A stretch of DNA of 56,397 bases from Bacillota bacterium (GCA_021803205.1 JAJZMB010000113.1:1-56397); one strand, 5' to 3'. Numbered from the stretch's first letter, positions 16,993-25,192 are shown. Numbers and translations are program-made. Notes: generated from the letters alone by a model not told the origin.

Positions 16993-18300
16993 TCATTCCA
17001 GTTCCACCTCGATGAACCGTTCCGCCGCGAGTTGCGCCTCCGCCTCGCCCAGCACGGCGGCCTTTTCCAGGTCGGGATTCTGCTGCAGTATGCTGAGCGC
17101 CTGAAGGAAGGCCCGGAGGGTCTCGCGGACGGTCAGAAAACGCTCGGCCCCCGGACGGCGGAGGAGTCGCCGCAAGAACGCGGCCGCATCCGCCTCTGAG
17201 AGGGGAGAGGGTCCATAGAGCCCCGCGTGCAGGGCGCGTACCTTGAGCAGCAGGGCCAGCAATTCGTCCGCGGACAGCGGCGGCAGGAGCAGGACGGGCT
17301 GGGTCAGGTCCCGGTGGACGGCGTCGGCGAAAGGGTTGGCCTGCAGGCGTGAGCGCAGGGCGGGGTAGCTGTGCAGGCCACGCCGCGGATCGGCGACCAT
17401 CTCCGGCGGACCGGCGAGATAGAAGCCCAGGTGGGGCGCCCGGCCCTGCAGCGCGTCGTTGAGCAGGCGCAGGAGGACCTCGTAGTTGGCGGCGCGCGCC
17501 TCCGGCTGGGGGATGCGATACAGGTTCACGCCCTCGTCGCACATGATCAGCAACCCCGCATACCCGGCGTCGACCGCCAGCAGGGCCAGGAGGCGCAGAT
17601 GCTCGTACCACGTGGCGTCGGTGATCGGGATGACCGCCGGCAGGCGCAGTTCGGCGCGGGCGGCCCTCGCCGTGCGGTACTCGCCGCGAACGAAGCGCAG
17701 CGCGGCCGTGATTCCCTCGTCGTCGCCGGCGAGGGCCGCTTCGTAGTACCGGCGCAGTACGGCGGCGAACACGAAGCCGCTCGGCTCGTCCTGCAGGGCC
17801 CGGAGGCGGGCGCGCAACTCGCGGTCAACGGCCGCGGCGAAGGCCGGGTTCCGGTCGAAGGCGCCTTGCGTGCCCCCCAGCCGCTCGGCCGCGGCGGCGC
17901 GCACCCGGTCGGCCCAGCGGTCGAGCAGCAGCGGGAGTGCGCCGCCTTCGGGGCGGGCCTCCGAGCCCAGGTGCGCCAGGAGTTGGCGGTAGGTGGCGAG
18001 GCCGCGATCCTCGCCGCGGAACCGCAGGTCCGGACCCAGGTCGGCGTCGGCCACCAGGTAGCCGCGCGCGAGCGCGACCTGCCGTACCAGCGTCAGGAAG
18101 AATGTCTTGCCGCTGCCGTAGTCGCCGGCGACGATCTTGAACACGCCGCCGCCGCCGCGCAGCACGTCCAGTTCGGCGAGTGCCTGACGAATCTCGCCGA
18201 CGCGGCCGACGGCAAGATGCTGCAGCCCGGTGCGGGGTACCACCCCGGCCTGCAGGCTTTGCACAATGGCCTGCGCGTCGCGCGGGGCCGGATCAGCCAA
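16993..18300 (-). CDS. brxD: BrxD-like BREX system ATP-binding protein (DUF2791)
   Basis: This 435-residue protein has an ATG overlapping the upstream gene by 8 bases. Walker A GDYGSGKT lies at residues 59-66 after FKIVA, and Walker B LLIMCDEGVNLY at about 250-261. The family-typical segments LQHLAVGR near the N-terminus, YPALRSRL near 312 and FLQALSILQQNPDLE near the C-terminus are present. Length and motif order fit BrxD/DUF2791, the ATPase found with BrxHI in type 2 BREX and with TerB-domain proteins in related clusters. It most likely works with the helicase gene that follows. Confidence 0.88.
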   Translation of the reverse strand: MADPAPRDAQAIVQSLQAGVVPRTGLQHLAVGRVGEIRQALAELDVLRGGGGVFKIVAGDYGSGKTFFLTLVRQVALARGYLVADADLGPDLRFRGEDRGLATYRQLLAHLGSEARPEGGALPLLLDRWADRVRAAAAERLGGTQGAFDRNPAFAAAVDRELRARLRALQDEPSGFVFAAVLRRYYEAALAGDDEGITAALRFVRGEYRTARAARAELRLPAVIPITDATWYEHLRLLALLAVDAGYAGLLIMCDEGVNLYRIPQPEARAANYEVLLRLLNDALQGRAPHLGFYLAGPPEMVADPRRGLHSYPALRSRLQANPFADAVHRDLTQPVLLLPPLSADELLALLLKVRALHAGLYGPSPLSEADAAAFLRRLLRRPGAERFLTVRETLRAFLQALSILQQNPDLEKAAVLGEAEAQLAAERFIEVELE

Positions 18301-19033
18301 GGGTCTCCTCCCCCCTGGCGACGGCGGCGCGGTACTCCGCCGACAATTGCACGGCGTTGCCTTCGACCCGTGTCGCCGGGCTTCCTGTGGCGCGAACGGC
18401 CGCGGCGTCCAGGGCGTCGAGCAGGGTGCCGGGGAGGGTCCCCCGTGTCAGGGCCAGGGCGCGCAATTCACGCAGGGACAGCGGTGCGCCGCGCAGCCGC
18501 TCCAAGAGTTCGGCGGCGCCGGGGGGCAGGGGCGAAGGCTTGGAATCGCCGAGCGCGGAGGAGAGCAATTCCCCGGCGTCCCCGGTGGCAACGGCGGGAG
18601 GCGGCCCCGACGACGCCTCTGCGGCGACAGAACCCGGTCCCCGCGGCGGCCGCGCGGCAACAACCGCCAGCTCTTCGGCCAAGACATCCGCCTCGGCCGC
18701 TGCCCGGCGGCAACGGTCGAGATCGATGGCCACAGCGGCCGGTTGGGCGATCGCCGCGGGAATCGCCGCCCGCAGGAACGCCTGCAGTCCGAGCGGCAAG
18801 GCCGCGTAATCCGCGGGCGGCGCTGCCGCCCGGCCGGCGGCGAACGCGACGGCCAGACCGACCACCTCCCAGCGGAAGCGATGCAGCGGCCTGCGGTCGC
18901 TTCCCCCGCCCATGACGGCGCACCACTCCCACCCGCGTCTGCCCGCCCAATCCCGCCCCAGGGCCATCAAGCGGTTGAGCGCGGCGTCAAGCAGTGGATC
19001 CACCGGCAGGGGCCACGCGCCCGCATCCGCCAT
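18293..19033 (-). CDS. TerB_C-domain-like protein, first gene of the operon
   Basis: I chose the ATG at 19033, with GAGGGGGG upstream; the 246-residue product ends inside the BrxD-like gene. The N-terminal half is helical and Ala-rich (DPLLDAALNRLMALGRDWA). The middle is a Pro/Gly-rich linker. The last about 70 residues (LRELRALALTRGTLPGTLLD through VEGNAVQLSAEYRAAV) match the way TerB_C domains end: a helix, a Gly-rich turn, a small domain and a final strand before a short helix. TerB-domain proteins accompany BrxD-type ATPases and helicases in several bacteria. The match is by pattern memory; a family search is needed to settle it. Confidence 0.6.
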   Translation of the reverse strand: MADAGAWPLPVDPLLDAALNRLMALGRDWAGRRGWEWCAVMGGGSDRRPLHRFRWEVVGLAVAFAAGRAAAPPADYAALPLGLQAFLRAAIPAAIAQPAAVAIDLDRCRRAAAEADVLAEELAVVAARPPRGPGSVAAEASSGPPPAVATGDAGELLSSALGDSKPSPLPPGAAELLERLRGAPLSLRELRALALTRGTLPGTLLDALDAAAVRATGSPATRVEGNAVQLSAEYRAAVARGEETLG

Positions 19034-19462
19034 GGGTCGCCCCCCTCGGGGCCCTGCTTCTGCCACCGGCCGGTGATTCCTTGCCCCCGAAGCGGTGGGC
19101 GCCCCGCCAGCCGTCCGGCGGGGCCGCGTCCGGGCGCAATGGGAACCTGAGTGTGCCTTGAGCGGCGTAGTCCGGTAAGAGCGCAGGGGCCAGGCGCATC
19201 CGTCGTCGCGGTGGCTCGCGCGGCCGACCCGCGGCCAATCCGTGCCCCGGAAGTATTTGCGCGGCCCCTGCTCCGATCCTCCTTGTCCCCCAGGGGTCCA
19301 CGGTCGCGACCGACGCGGAGAGCGACCTGTGCATCGCTCTCCGACGGCTCCCGCATAACGAGGCCAGTCTGCCCCCAATCCCGGCGGCAGGTGCCGGGCC
19401 CCCGGATGCGAACTATCGGTCGGCATTCCCCTGCCGAACACGGCGCCGAAGGGAAGATCCCT
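19034..19462. other. Divergent intergenic region between the ATPase operon and AIM24 gene
   Basis: These 429 bases should contain the promoter of the minus-strand operon and that of the plus-strand AIM24 gene, but no good -35/-10 pair stands out. A stem-loop with perfect 9-base arms (19317-19325 and 19334-19342) and an 8-base loop lies in the leader of the AIM24 gene. A 46-base stretch, 19257-19302, recurs near 50.1 kb. Confidence 0.5.
19257..19302 (+). repeat. Dispersed repeat A, copy 1
   Basis: These 46 bases align with 50099-50144 at about 40 identical positions in 47 columns with two single-base gaps. Both copies are in non-coding DNA between divergent genes. No transposon ends are seen. 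Confidence 0.55.
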
Positions 19463-20137
19463 TTGAAACTGGGCGAGGGACTGACGACGGCGGAAGGCAT
19501 CCGGTTGCGTGTGGAGGGCCATCTGGTGCCGATCGTCGAACTTGACCTCGGTGCCGACCACACCGTTTACTTCGAGCACCACACGATTCTCGCCAAAGCC
19601 CCCTCCCTCGGCGTCGGGCTGATGACGGTCCGCGGGGCGCTGCGACGCATGCTGGCGGGGCTCCCGGTGCTGCTCACCCGCGCCTCGGGGCCGGGGAAGG
19701 TGTCGCTTTCGCGGGACGGGGTCGGGGAAATCATTGCCCTGGATCTGGCCCGCGAAGAGATCGACGTGCTGGAGCACCGCTTCCTCGCCGCGAGTGCGGC
19801 CCTGGAGTACAGTGCGCAGCGGGTCCGCGGCGTCAAGAACATCCTCGGTTCCGGGACCGGCTTCTTCATGGACCGCTTCCGCGGCAGCGGCCTGCTGTTG
19901 CTGCACGGTTACGGCGACGTCATCGAGATGGAACTCGGGCCCGGCGAGGCCATCGACCTCGATCCGTACGCCTGGCTGTACAAGGATGCCGGCGTCCAGA
20001 TGAACACCCACCTGGTGAACGTGACCACCGGCCTCTTCGGCGGCAGCGGCTTCGTCATGACCCGTTTTACCGGGCCGGGGCGCCTGGCCTACCAGTCGCT
20101 CGATCCGCTGGTGGCCCTACAGCCGACGGGGGAGTAG
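19463..20137 (+). CDS. AIM24 family protein
   Basis: I chose the TTG at 19463: GAAGGGAA lies 8 bases upstream and the resulting protein (224 residues) starts right at the conserved KLGEGLTTAEG. An ATG at 19406 would add 19 low-complexity residues. The body is the beta-rich AIM24 fold with Gly-rich turns: TVYFEHHTILAK, GALRRMLAGLPVLLTRASGPG, FLAAS, GSGTGFFMDRF and LLLHGYGDVIEMEL. AIM24/TerD-like proteins are cytosolic trimers of uncertain function, first named for a mitochondrial protein. The gene is followed after 16 bases by a small membrane protein and is probably co-transcribed with it. Confidence 0.88.
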   Translation: MKLGEGLTTAEGIRLRVEGHLVPIVELDLGADHTVYFEHHTILAKAPSLGVGLMTVRGALRRMLAGLPVLLTRASGPGKVSLSRDGVGEIIALDLAREEIDVLEHRFLAASAALEYSAQRVRGVKNILGSGTGFFMDRFRGSGLLLLHGYGDVIEMELGPGEAIDLDPYAWLYKDAGVQMNTHLVNVTTGLFGGSGFVMTRFTGPGRLAYQSLDPLVALQPTGE

Positions 20138-20153
20138 CGGGAGGGATGGAGAC

Positions 20154-20396
20154 ATGCTCCACTGGGTTGCGTTTTTCGTCATCGGACTGGCCGCCGGCGC
20201 CGCACTCTGGTCCCAGGCGGGTAGGCGGAACACCGGCTTGCTCCCCGCGCTGGTCGGTGGGCTTGTGGGGGGCCTGATCGGTGGAAGGGGTTTGCTGCTG
20301 CTCCTTGGTTATCCTGCCGCCAAGTACCTCAGCCTGCTGGCCAGCCTGGTCCTGGCTGCGGTCATCGCGTGGGTGGCGCAGCGCCTGGTGCGCTGA
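20154..20396 (+). CDS. Small Gly-rich membrane protein
   Basis: This 80-residue protein has GGGAGGGATGG before the ATG. It has an N-terminal transmembrane helix (VAFFVIGLAAGAALW), a glycine-zipper segment (ALVGGLVGGLIGG) and a C-terminal helix (LSLLASLVLAAVIAWVAQ). It resembles GlsB/YeaQ-type small envelope proteins, but the similarity may be only compositional. Cotranscription with the AIM24 gene suggests an envelope role. Confidence 0.7.
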   Translation: MLHWVAFFVIGLAAGAALWSQAGRRNTGLLPALVGGLVGGLIGGRGLLLLLGYPAAKYLSLLASLVLAAVIAWVAQRLVR

Positions 20397-20405
20397 GAAC
20401 GATCG

Positions 20406-20444
20406 TGAGGGCGGGTGCGCGCAGCGCACGCACCCGCCCTCACG
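20406..20444. terminator. Bidirectional stem-loop terminator
   Basis: Perfect 15-base arms (20406-20420 and 20430-20444) enclose a 9-base loop, exactly between convergent genes ending at 20396 and 20450. The inner 10 bases of the arms, GGCGGGTGCG and CGCACCCGCC, also form the hairpin at 44471-44495. Confidence 0.8.
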
Positions 20445-20449
20445 GCCAC

Positions 20450-21436
20450 TCAGAGCGGCAGATCGACCGGCTTTTTGGTATCCAGCGCGCGGTTGACGGC
20501 CAGCGAGAGCTCGACCGCCTCTACCCCCTGGGCATAGGGGCAGCGGACGCGCCCGGGATCTTTGGCGGCGGCCGCTGCCAGGAAGTCCTTCAACATATCC
20601 GCCTCGGAGTTGTTCTGATTCGTCCAGGTGGTGCTGCCTTCGGCCGTGGTCAGTGTCACCGACCGGCGCCGCTGGTAGTGTAAGTTGCCGTCCCGGCAGA
20701 ACACGTCCAGCCCTGCGGGCACGCCCTGGGCGACCTGCAGGTAGCAGGCGGAGGTGATGACCGCCACCACGCCGCTGGCGAACTCCACCGTTGCCGCGGA
20801 CGCATCCTCGATGTTGCGCACGCCGTCGGGCGGGATGAGGCCCGTGATCCCCGCAGCGGATACGCGCCGAGCCGGTCCGAAGAGGTGGCGGGCCAGGTCG
20901 AAGACATGAGTCGTCTGCTCCACTGCCTGACCGCCGGAGCGCTCGCGCCGGACCCACCAGCCGCCGGGGCTGCCCCCCATCCAGTAGCCGAAGACGATGC
21001 CCGGCTGTCGCCGGACGACTTCCTGCTCCAAGCGCTCCACAATATCGAGATAGCGCTCCTGATACCCGACGGAGGTCACCAGACCCTTGTCAGCCACGCC
21101 GGCAGCGATCTGCCGGGCGTCCTCGATATCCAGATGGACGGGCTTCTCCAGCCAGAACGGCACGCCCGCCTCGATGCAGGCCTTCTCCGCCGCGCCATGG
21201 GCAAACGGCGGCAACCCCATCAGCACCGCGTCCGGCCTGGCGGACTCCAGCATCCGGCGCACGTCCGTGAAGGCCGTCCCTCCGAACTGCGCGACGCGGG
21301 CGTCCGCAGCCTCCGCCGCCACGTCGCAGAAAGCCACGATCTCGCACTCGGGCGATTCCTTGATCCGGCGGATGTGGCCGGTCATCCGCCGGCCGACACC
21401 GATGAATCCAATGCGCATCATCGCCTGCACCACCAT
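20450..21436 (-). CDS. Gfo/Idh/MocA family NAD(P)-dependent sugar dehydrogenase
   Basis: The ATG at 21436 has GGAG 6 bases upstream and gives 328 residues. An alternative start at 21421/21418 would begin at the Rossmann strand itself. The N-terminal Rossmann motif is MRIGFIGVGRRMTGHI, followed by CEIVAFCDV. The family catalytic segment EKPVHLD contains the Glu-Lys-Pro that binds the cofactor and substrate. The second half is the Gfo/Idh/MocA beta-sheet domain, with QAVEQTTHVFDLARHLFG carrying the usual His. Members oxidise or epimerise sugars, inositols or sugar nucleotides. The double cupin gene upstream on the same strand may act on the same compound. Confidence 0.88.
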   Translation of the reverse strand: MVVQAMMRIGFIGVGRRMTGHIRRIKESPECEIVAFCDVAAEAADARVAQFGGTAFTDVRRMLESARPDAVLMGLPPFAHGAAEKACIEAGVPFWLEKPVHLDIEDARQIAAGVADKGLVTSVGYQERYLDIVERLEQEVVRRQPGIVFGYWMGGSPGGWWVRRERSGGQAVEQTTHVFDLARHLFGPARRVSAAGITGLIPPDGVRNIEDASAATVEFASGVVAVITSACYLQVAQGVPAGLDVFCRDGNLHYQRRRSVTLTTAEGSTTWTNQNNSEADMLKDFLAAAAAKDPGRVRCPYAQGVEAVELSLAVNRALDTKKPVDLPL

Positions 21437-21804
21437 TCCTACTCCAGAGTCACCGCGGTCCCGGCGGCCGGTGTCAGCACACCGCGTGCCGGTCAGGGCG
21501 CGCCGGCTGGATACAGCCGGCATCGGGGGCGGGGGGATGCCGTTGCCCTTCCGCCGCGCACGTCCCCTGAGCCTCCGGCAGACGCCCGAACGACCAGAGG
21601 CCAGGCGCCTCCGGACCCGCGCTTCGGCTGCCTTCGTCCGGCAGAGCGGGCTTCCTGCTGCAACGTATCACGCGTGCATGCTGCCCGCGTCCAAGAACCC
21701 GGCGCCATGCATGCAGCGCCCGGTTGCGGCTTCAGCGTTGCGGACGGTCAGGCGGCCAGCCCGGGGCGGCGCGCGCGGCGCGCCGGCCGCGCCCCGGAGG
21801 GCCC
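21437..21804. other. Gap between cupin and dehydrogenase genes
   Basis: These 368 bases hold no supported gene. A GC-rich imperfect hairpin follows the cupin gene around 21755-21795, and the possible promoter at 21665-21694 lies within the gap. Confidence 0.4.
21665..21694 (-). promoter_or_regulatory. Possible promoter for the Gfo/Idh/MocA gene
   Basis: On the minus strand, TTGGAC (21694-21689) and TGATAC (21670-21665) are separated by 18 bases. The leader would be about 220 bases long, and no conserved RNA structure is evident in it. Confidence 0.35.
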
Positions 21805-22539
21805 TCAGCGCACCGTGCGCCAGGGGTCGGAGGTACGCACCACATCCGTCTGCTCCGGATCGAAGGCCGACACCTCGAATACGCGCCCGCCATTAATGCC
21901 GCCGGTGAGCCGATGCTCTTTGCCCGGATAGATGGTGATGGACTCCTCGGCCTCCGGCTGTAAAAGCTCCCCGTCGCCGATCTGCAGGGAGCAGTTGGGT
22001 GAAAGGAAATGCAGGGTTTCCTTGCGCTGAACGTGGAAGTGGCGCGAGGTGGACTTCTCTTTGTCCAAATACACCAACTTCGCCGTGTACCAGGGGGTGG
22101 AGGCGATGATCATCTCGCGCCCCCACGGCTTTTCCCGTGCCTCCACATGCAGTTCGTGGATGGTCGTCTCCGGCTGAGTTACGTTCTCCGGGGTGTGTTC
22201 GAAGCGCGTCACGTCATCGGGTTGCGGCGTGCTGACTTCGAACAGCCGCACCCCCTCCCGCCCGGCGTGGATGCGGTGCATGGTCCGCGGAAAGATGCTG
22301 AGCGCCATGCCCGGCCGCAGGGGCAGACTGGGGCGGCCGAACGCCTCGACCTCGCAACTGCCCGTGGCGCAGAAGATGGACTCGTGCCGGACGCTGTGCA
22401 GGTGCCAGTGCATCTCCGTCGACGGATGCATGACGACGATCTTGGCGATGTATTCCGGTTCGACGGCGATGAACTGCTCATATCCCCACGCCTTCTCACT
22501 CCGGCGCTTGGGGATGGGCGGATAGAGCGGCTTGGGCAT
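21805..22539 (-). CDS. Double-cupin protein
   Basis: The ATG at 22539 has AGGAGGG upstream and gives 244 residues. There are two tandem cupin domains. The first has MHWHLHSVRHESIF and LSIFPRTMHRIHAG, the second TSRHFHVQRKETLHFL and ITIYPGKEHRLTG. In both, the HxH...E and later His metal ligands are retained. The two halves share motifs such as EKAWGYE and EKPWGRE, so the gene arose by internal duplication. The metal and fold suggest a sugar isomerase or sugar-binding role like the mannose-6-phosphate isomerase cupins. It lies 368 bases before the dehydrogenase on the same strand. Confidence 0.85.
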   Translation of the reverse strand: MPKPLYPPIPKRRSEKAWGYEQFIAVEPEYIAKIVVMHPSTEMHWHLHSVRHESIFCATGSCEVEAFGRPSLPLRPGMALSIFPRTMHRIHAGREGVRLFEVSTPQPDDVTRFEHTPENVTQPETTIHELHVEAREKPWGREMIIASTPWYTAKLVYLDKEKSTSRHFHVQRKETLHFLSPNCSLQIGDGELLQPEAEESITIYPGKEHRLTGGINGGRVFEVSAFDPEQTDVVRTSDPWRTVR

Positions 22540-22589
22540 CCCTGCTTCCCTCCTGATTCGCTGCCGATCGGCGCCGGTGCTCAATACAG

Positions 22590-22595
22590 TATAAT
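22590..22595 (+). promoter_or_regulatory. Isolated consensus -10 box
   Basis: TATAAT is read on the plus strand, and the overlapping 22593-22588 reads TATACT on the minus strand. It lies 50 bases upstream of the cupin start and upstream of the ABC ATPase relic. No good -35 is found on either strand at the right distance, so direction is uncertain. Confidence 0.3.
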
Positions 22596-22899
22596 TCGCC
22601 GGGGTGGTCGTTGTGGGCAACCGTGGCTCGACCCCTCACCACTTTCGGCTACCCAGACGGGCATATCGCCCCTGCGGTACGGGCCCGGACGGCGGAACGC
22701 TGGCCACCGCGCCGCTGCCCGCTTTTATCGTACGTTGTGCCCGGTGCGCACATCTGCTGCGGTCTTGCACTCACGGCCATCGCCCCCGCGTTTGTCGGGG
22801 GGCGATGGCCGTGGGGGAGTCCCGGCCTCCGGCCTGCCCGGCCGGCGCCCGGCTGCGCCGGCGCATCCCCGCGATCGGTTCGCGGCAGGAGGTGGACCC

Positions 22900-23225
22900 A
22901 TGCAGCAGGATGCCCCCGCCCTGGAGACCACGGGGCTCACCGCGGCATTGACGGCGTGACCTTCTCCGTCCGTCGGGGAGAGGTGTCCGGCTACCCTGGG
23001 CCAAGGGGAGCCGGCAAGTCCACCACCATTCGTCTCCTGCTCGGCATGCTCCGGCCCACCGCCGGGAGCGCCCGCGTCCTCGGCTGCCACTGCCTGCAGG
23101 ACGCGGTGGAGGTCAAGCGCCGCATCGCCTACGTCCCAGGCGACGTGCAACTCCTCGACCCCGCCCTGACCGGCCTGGGCTACCTGCGGATAGTGGCCGC
23201 CGTTCGGCGCAGCCCGCTTGAGCCC
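22900..23225 (+). pseudogene. Broken ABC transporter ATPase, N-terminal part
   Basis: An ATG at 22900 has a good GGAGGTG site and starts MQQDAPALETTGLTAALTA, then stops at 22959. The next frame continues the family text: GIDGVTFSVRRGE, the Walker A GPRGAGKSTTIRLLLGMLRPT and AYVPGDVQLLDP. One frameshift and a short deletion therefore separate the two parts. In the Walker A loop the usual Asn is Arg. The signature LSGGQ and Walker B are gone: the text ends about 23225 where fragments of other genes begin. The gene was of the CcmA/NatA type. Confidence 0.8.
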
Positions 23226-23232
23226 TACCTCG

Positions 23233-23610
23233 ACGTCGCCCGGCGGCCGGAACATCCGCGCCCGGACCTCGGTCAACGTCGATGGCGCCTACCAGTTCGA
23301 CTTCGGGCCGGACGCCTATCATCAGGCGTTGGCGGGCAACGACCTCTCGTTGGTGGAGCACCTCATCTTCACGCACGTGCACTCCGCCCATCTCGCGCCC
23401 GGGGACCTCGGCATGCGCCAGGGGCCCTTCGCCCACGGCGTGGAGGCGCCCCTGCAGGTCTGGGGTAACGACCGCGTCCTGGCCGGCCTCGCCCGCCAGA
23501 GCGCCGAACTGGCGGCCGTGCACAAGCGGCTGCGCATCGCCCGCGACCTGCATGACACAGTGAGCCAGATCCTCTTCGGCATCCACCTCCTGCTGCCGAC
23601 CGGAGGCCGT
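23233..23610 (+). pseudogene. Chimeric fragment: metallo-beta-lactamase piece fused to histidine kinase piece
   Basis: One open frame joins two unrelated domain pieces. About 23260-23478 resembles an MBL-fold hydrolase of the PhnP type: VNVDGAYQFDFGPDAYHQAL, then LIFTHVHSAHL, where the usual HxHxDH is reduced to HVHSAH. About 23478-23610 resembles the dimerisation helix of a NarL-family sensor kinase: RLRIARDLHDTVSQILFGIHLLL, with the phospho-accepting His kept. Neither domain is complete, and there is no convincing start codon with a ribosome-binding site. It is probably debris rather than a working gene. Confidence 0.65.
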
Positions 23611-23806
23611 GCCCGCCCTCGGCGGGGTGGATGTACTTTCCAGGAGGCGCAGGGGGAGGTGTTCGCCCTGCTGTTGCGGTGGCGGGGAGCGCACAGCGGA
23701 ATCCGGTCGGTGCCGTGCCCCTGGAGGCCGCGGGGACCGCAGCGGCTCTCCGCGGCCCAGGGGATGCCGCCGCCCCCGCCGAAGCCTCCGCGGGGGTGCC
23801 TGGGTC

Positions 23807-25192
23807 ATGTCAGCCTCCGTTCCTCGCGCCGTCCTCCTCGCCGCCGGCGCCGGTCGCCGCCTGTGGCCGTTTTGCGCCACCCAGAGCAAGGCGTTGCTAC
23901 CCGTCGGCCCTGAGCCGCTCCTTGGGCGGACGCTGCGGCAACTGGCGGCGGCCGGTTGCCCCGATGTCGTCGTGGCCTGCGGCGGGCCGCACGACCGGGC
24001 ACTCCGTGCCTTCTGCGCGCTTGTGCCGGGGGTTCGCCTCACGCCGGCGCTTCCGCCCGCCGGCACGGCCGATGCCTGCCTCGCCGCTTGGGGGGAGGGA
24101 GACGGCCCTGCGCTCTGTGTGTACGGGGACACCTGGTTCCCCGAGGGTGCCCTGCGCGACCTGTGCGCGGCGCCGGAGGGGGAGGCGCGCGCCCTGCTGG
24201 CCCCTTTGGGGGCCGAGCGGCCGCAGGACTGGCTGTGCGCGGATCTGGATCCCGAGGGCCGCATTCGCGGCTTCTTGGGACACCCGCGCGGCGGCGCCTA
24301 CCGCGTCGCGGGGGCCTTCCTCCTGCCCGCCGGCTTCCGGCGGTACCTGGAGGCCAACCCCGGCCTCGGCGTGCGCACGCCTGTCGGCGGCATGCCCCAC
24401 GCCGAGGCCGATCTGGAGGAGAGCCTCAACCTCTTGCTCCGGGCGGGCGGGCGGGTGCGGGGCCAGGTGCCCGCGGTGGCGCCGGTGGATCTGGATAAGC
24501 CTTGGCACATCCTCGCGGCCAACGCGGCCGACGTGGCCGAACGCATGCGCTTTGCCACGGGGGTCCAGGCGGCCGCCGGAACGGTCGTCTCGCCCCGGGC
24601 GGACATCCGGGCACCGGTGGTCCTCGAGGCAGGGGCTGAGATCGGCGCCGGCGTCGTTGTGCGGGCACCGCTTTACCTCTGCGCGGGGGCGCGCATCACT
24701 GATGGTGCCATCGTCGCGGGTCCGTCGCTCCTCGGTCCCGGCGCCCGCGTCTCCGACTGTGCGCGGCTGGACCGGGCCGTCATCGGCCCACGGGCGGTCG
24801 TGGGCCACTGCGCCGAGATCACCGGGGTGGTGATGGAGGGCGCCTGCATCGTCCACTACTCCGAGATCTACGGGGTGGTCGGCCGGGGTGTGGACATCGG
24901 TGCGGCAACCGTCTGCGGCACGCTGCGCTTTGACGACGGCACCTCGCGGCAGCGGGTGGGGGGGCCCGAGGGGCGGTGGGAGACGCCGGCCGAGCACGGA
25001 GACGCCTGCTACTTCGGTGACCACTCGCGCACCGGGGTCAACGTCACGCTCCACCCGGGCCGGGCGATCGGCGCCTATGCCTGCGTGGGGCCCGCGGTGC
25101 TGGTCACCGCAGACGTCCCCGAACGCACCCTGGTCCAGGTGCGGCAGGAACTCACCGTCCGTCCCTGGGGGCCGGAGCGGTACGGCTGGTGA
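23807..25192 (+). CDS. GlmU-like sugar-1-phosphate nucleotidylyltransferase with left-handed beta-helix domain
   Basis: This 461-residue protein starts at an ATG at 23807; the ribosome-binding site is only GGGGGTG. Residues 8-45 carry VLLAAGAGRRLWPF and SKALLPVGPEPLLGRTL, the nucleotide-binding loop and conserved Lys. Residues about 100-110 (YGDTWF) supply the metal-binding Asp. From about residue 250 the protein is a hexapeptide-repeat beta helix (VVSPRADIRAPVVLEAGAEI, VIGPRAVVGHCAEI, HPGRAIGAYACVGPAVLV). Members activate sugar phosphates for cell-wall or polysaccharide synthesis, some also acetylating them. The acetyltransferase residues of true GlmU are not obvious, so the second activity is uncertain. 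Confidence 0.85.
   Translation: MSASVPRAVLLAAGAGRRLWPFCATQSKALLPVGPEPLLGRTLRQLAAAGCPDVVVACGGPHDRALRAFCALVPGVRLTPALPPAGTADACLAAWGEGDGPALCVYGDTWFPEGALRDLCAAPEGEARALLAPLGAERPQDWLCADLDPEGRIRGFLGHPRGGAYRVAGAFLLPAGFRRYLEANPGLGVRTPVGGMPHAEADLEESLNLLLRAGGRVRGQVPAVAPVDLDKPWHILAANAADVAERMRFATGVQAAAGTVVSPRADIRAPVVLEAGAEIGAGVVVRAPLYLCAGARITDGAIVAGPSLLGPGARVSDCARLDRAVIGPRAVVGHCAEITGVVMEGACIVHYSEIYGVVGRGVDIGAATVCGTLRFDDGTSRQRVGGPEGRWETPAEHGDACYFGDHSRTGVNVTLHPGRAIGAYACVGPAVLVTADVPERTLVQVRQELTVRPWGPERYGW

Noticed and set aside
10991..19033. Naming the operon as a standard type 2 BREX locus
   Set aside because: PglX, PglZ, PglW and PglY are all absent, and two additional ATPases and an unknown protein are present, so the label would be misleading.
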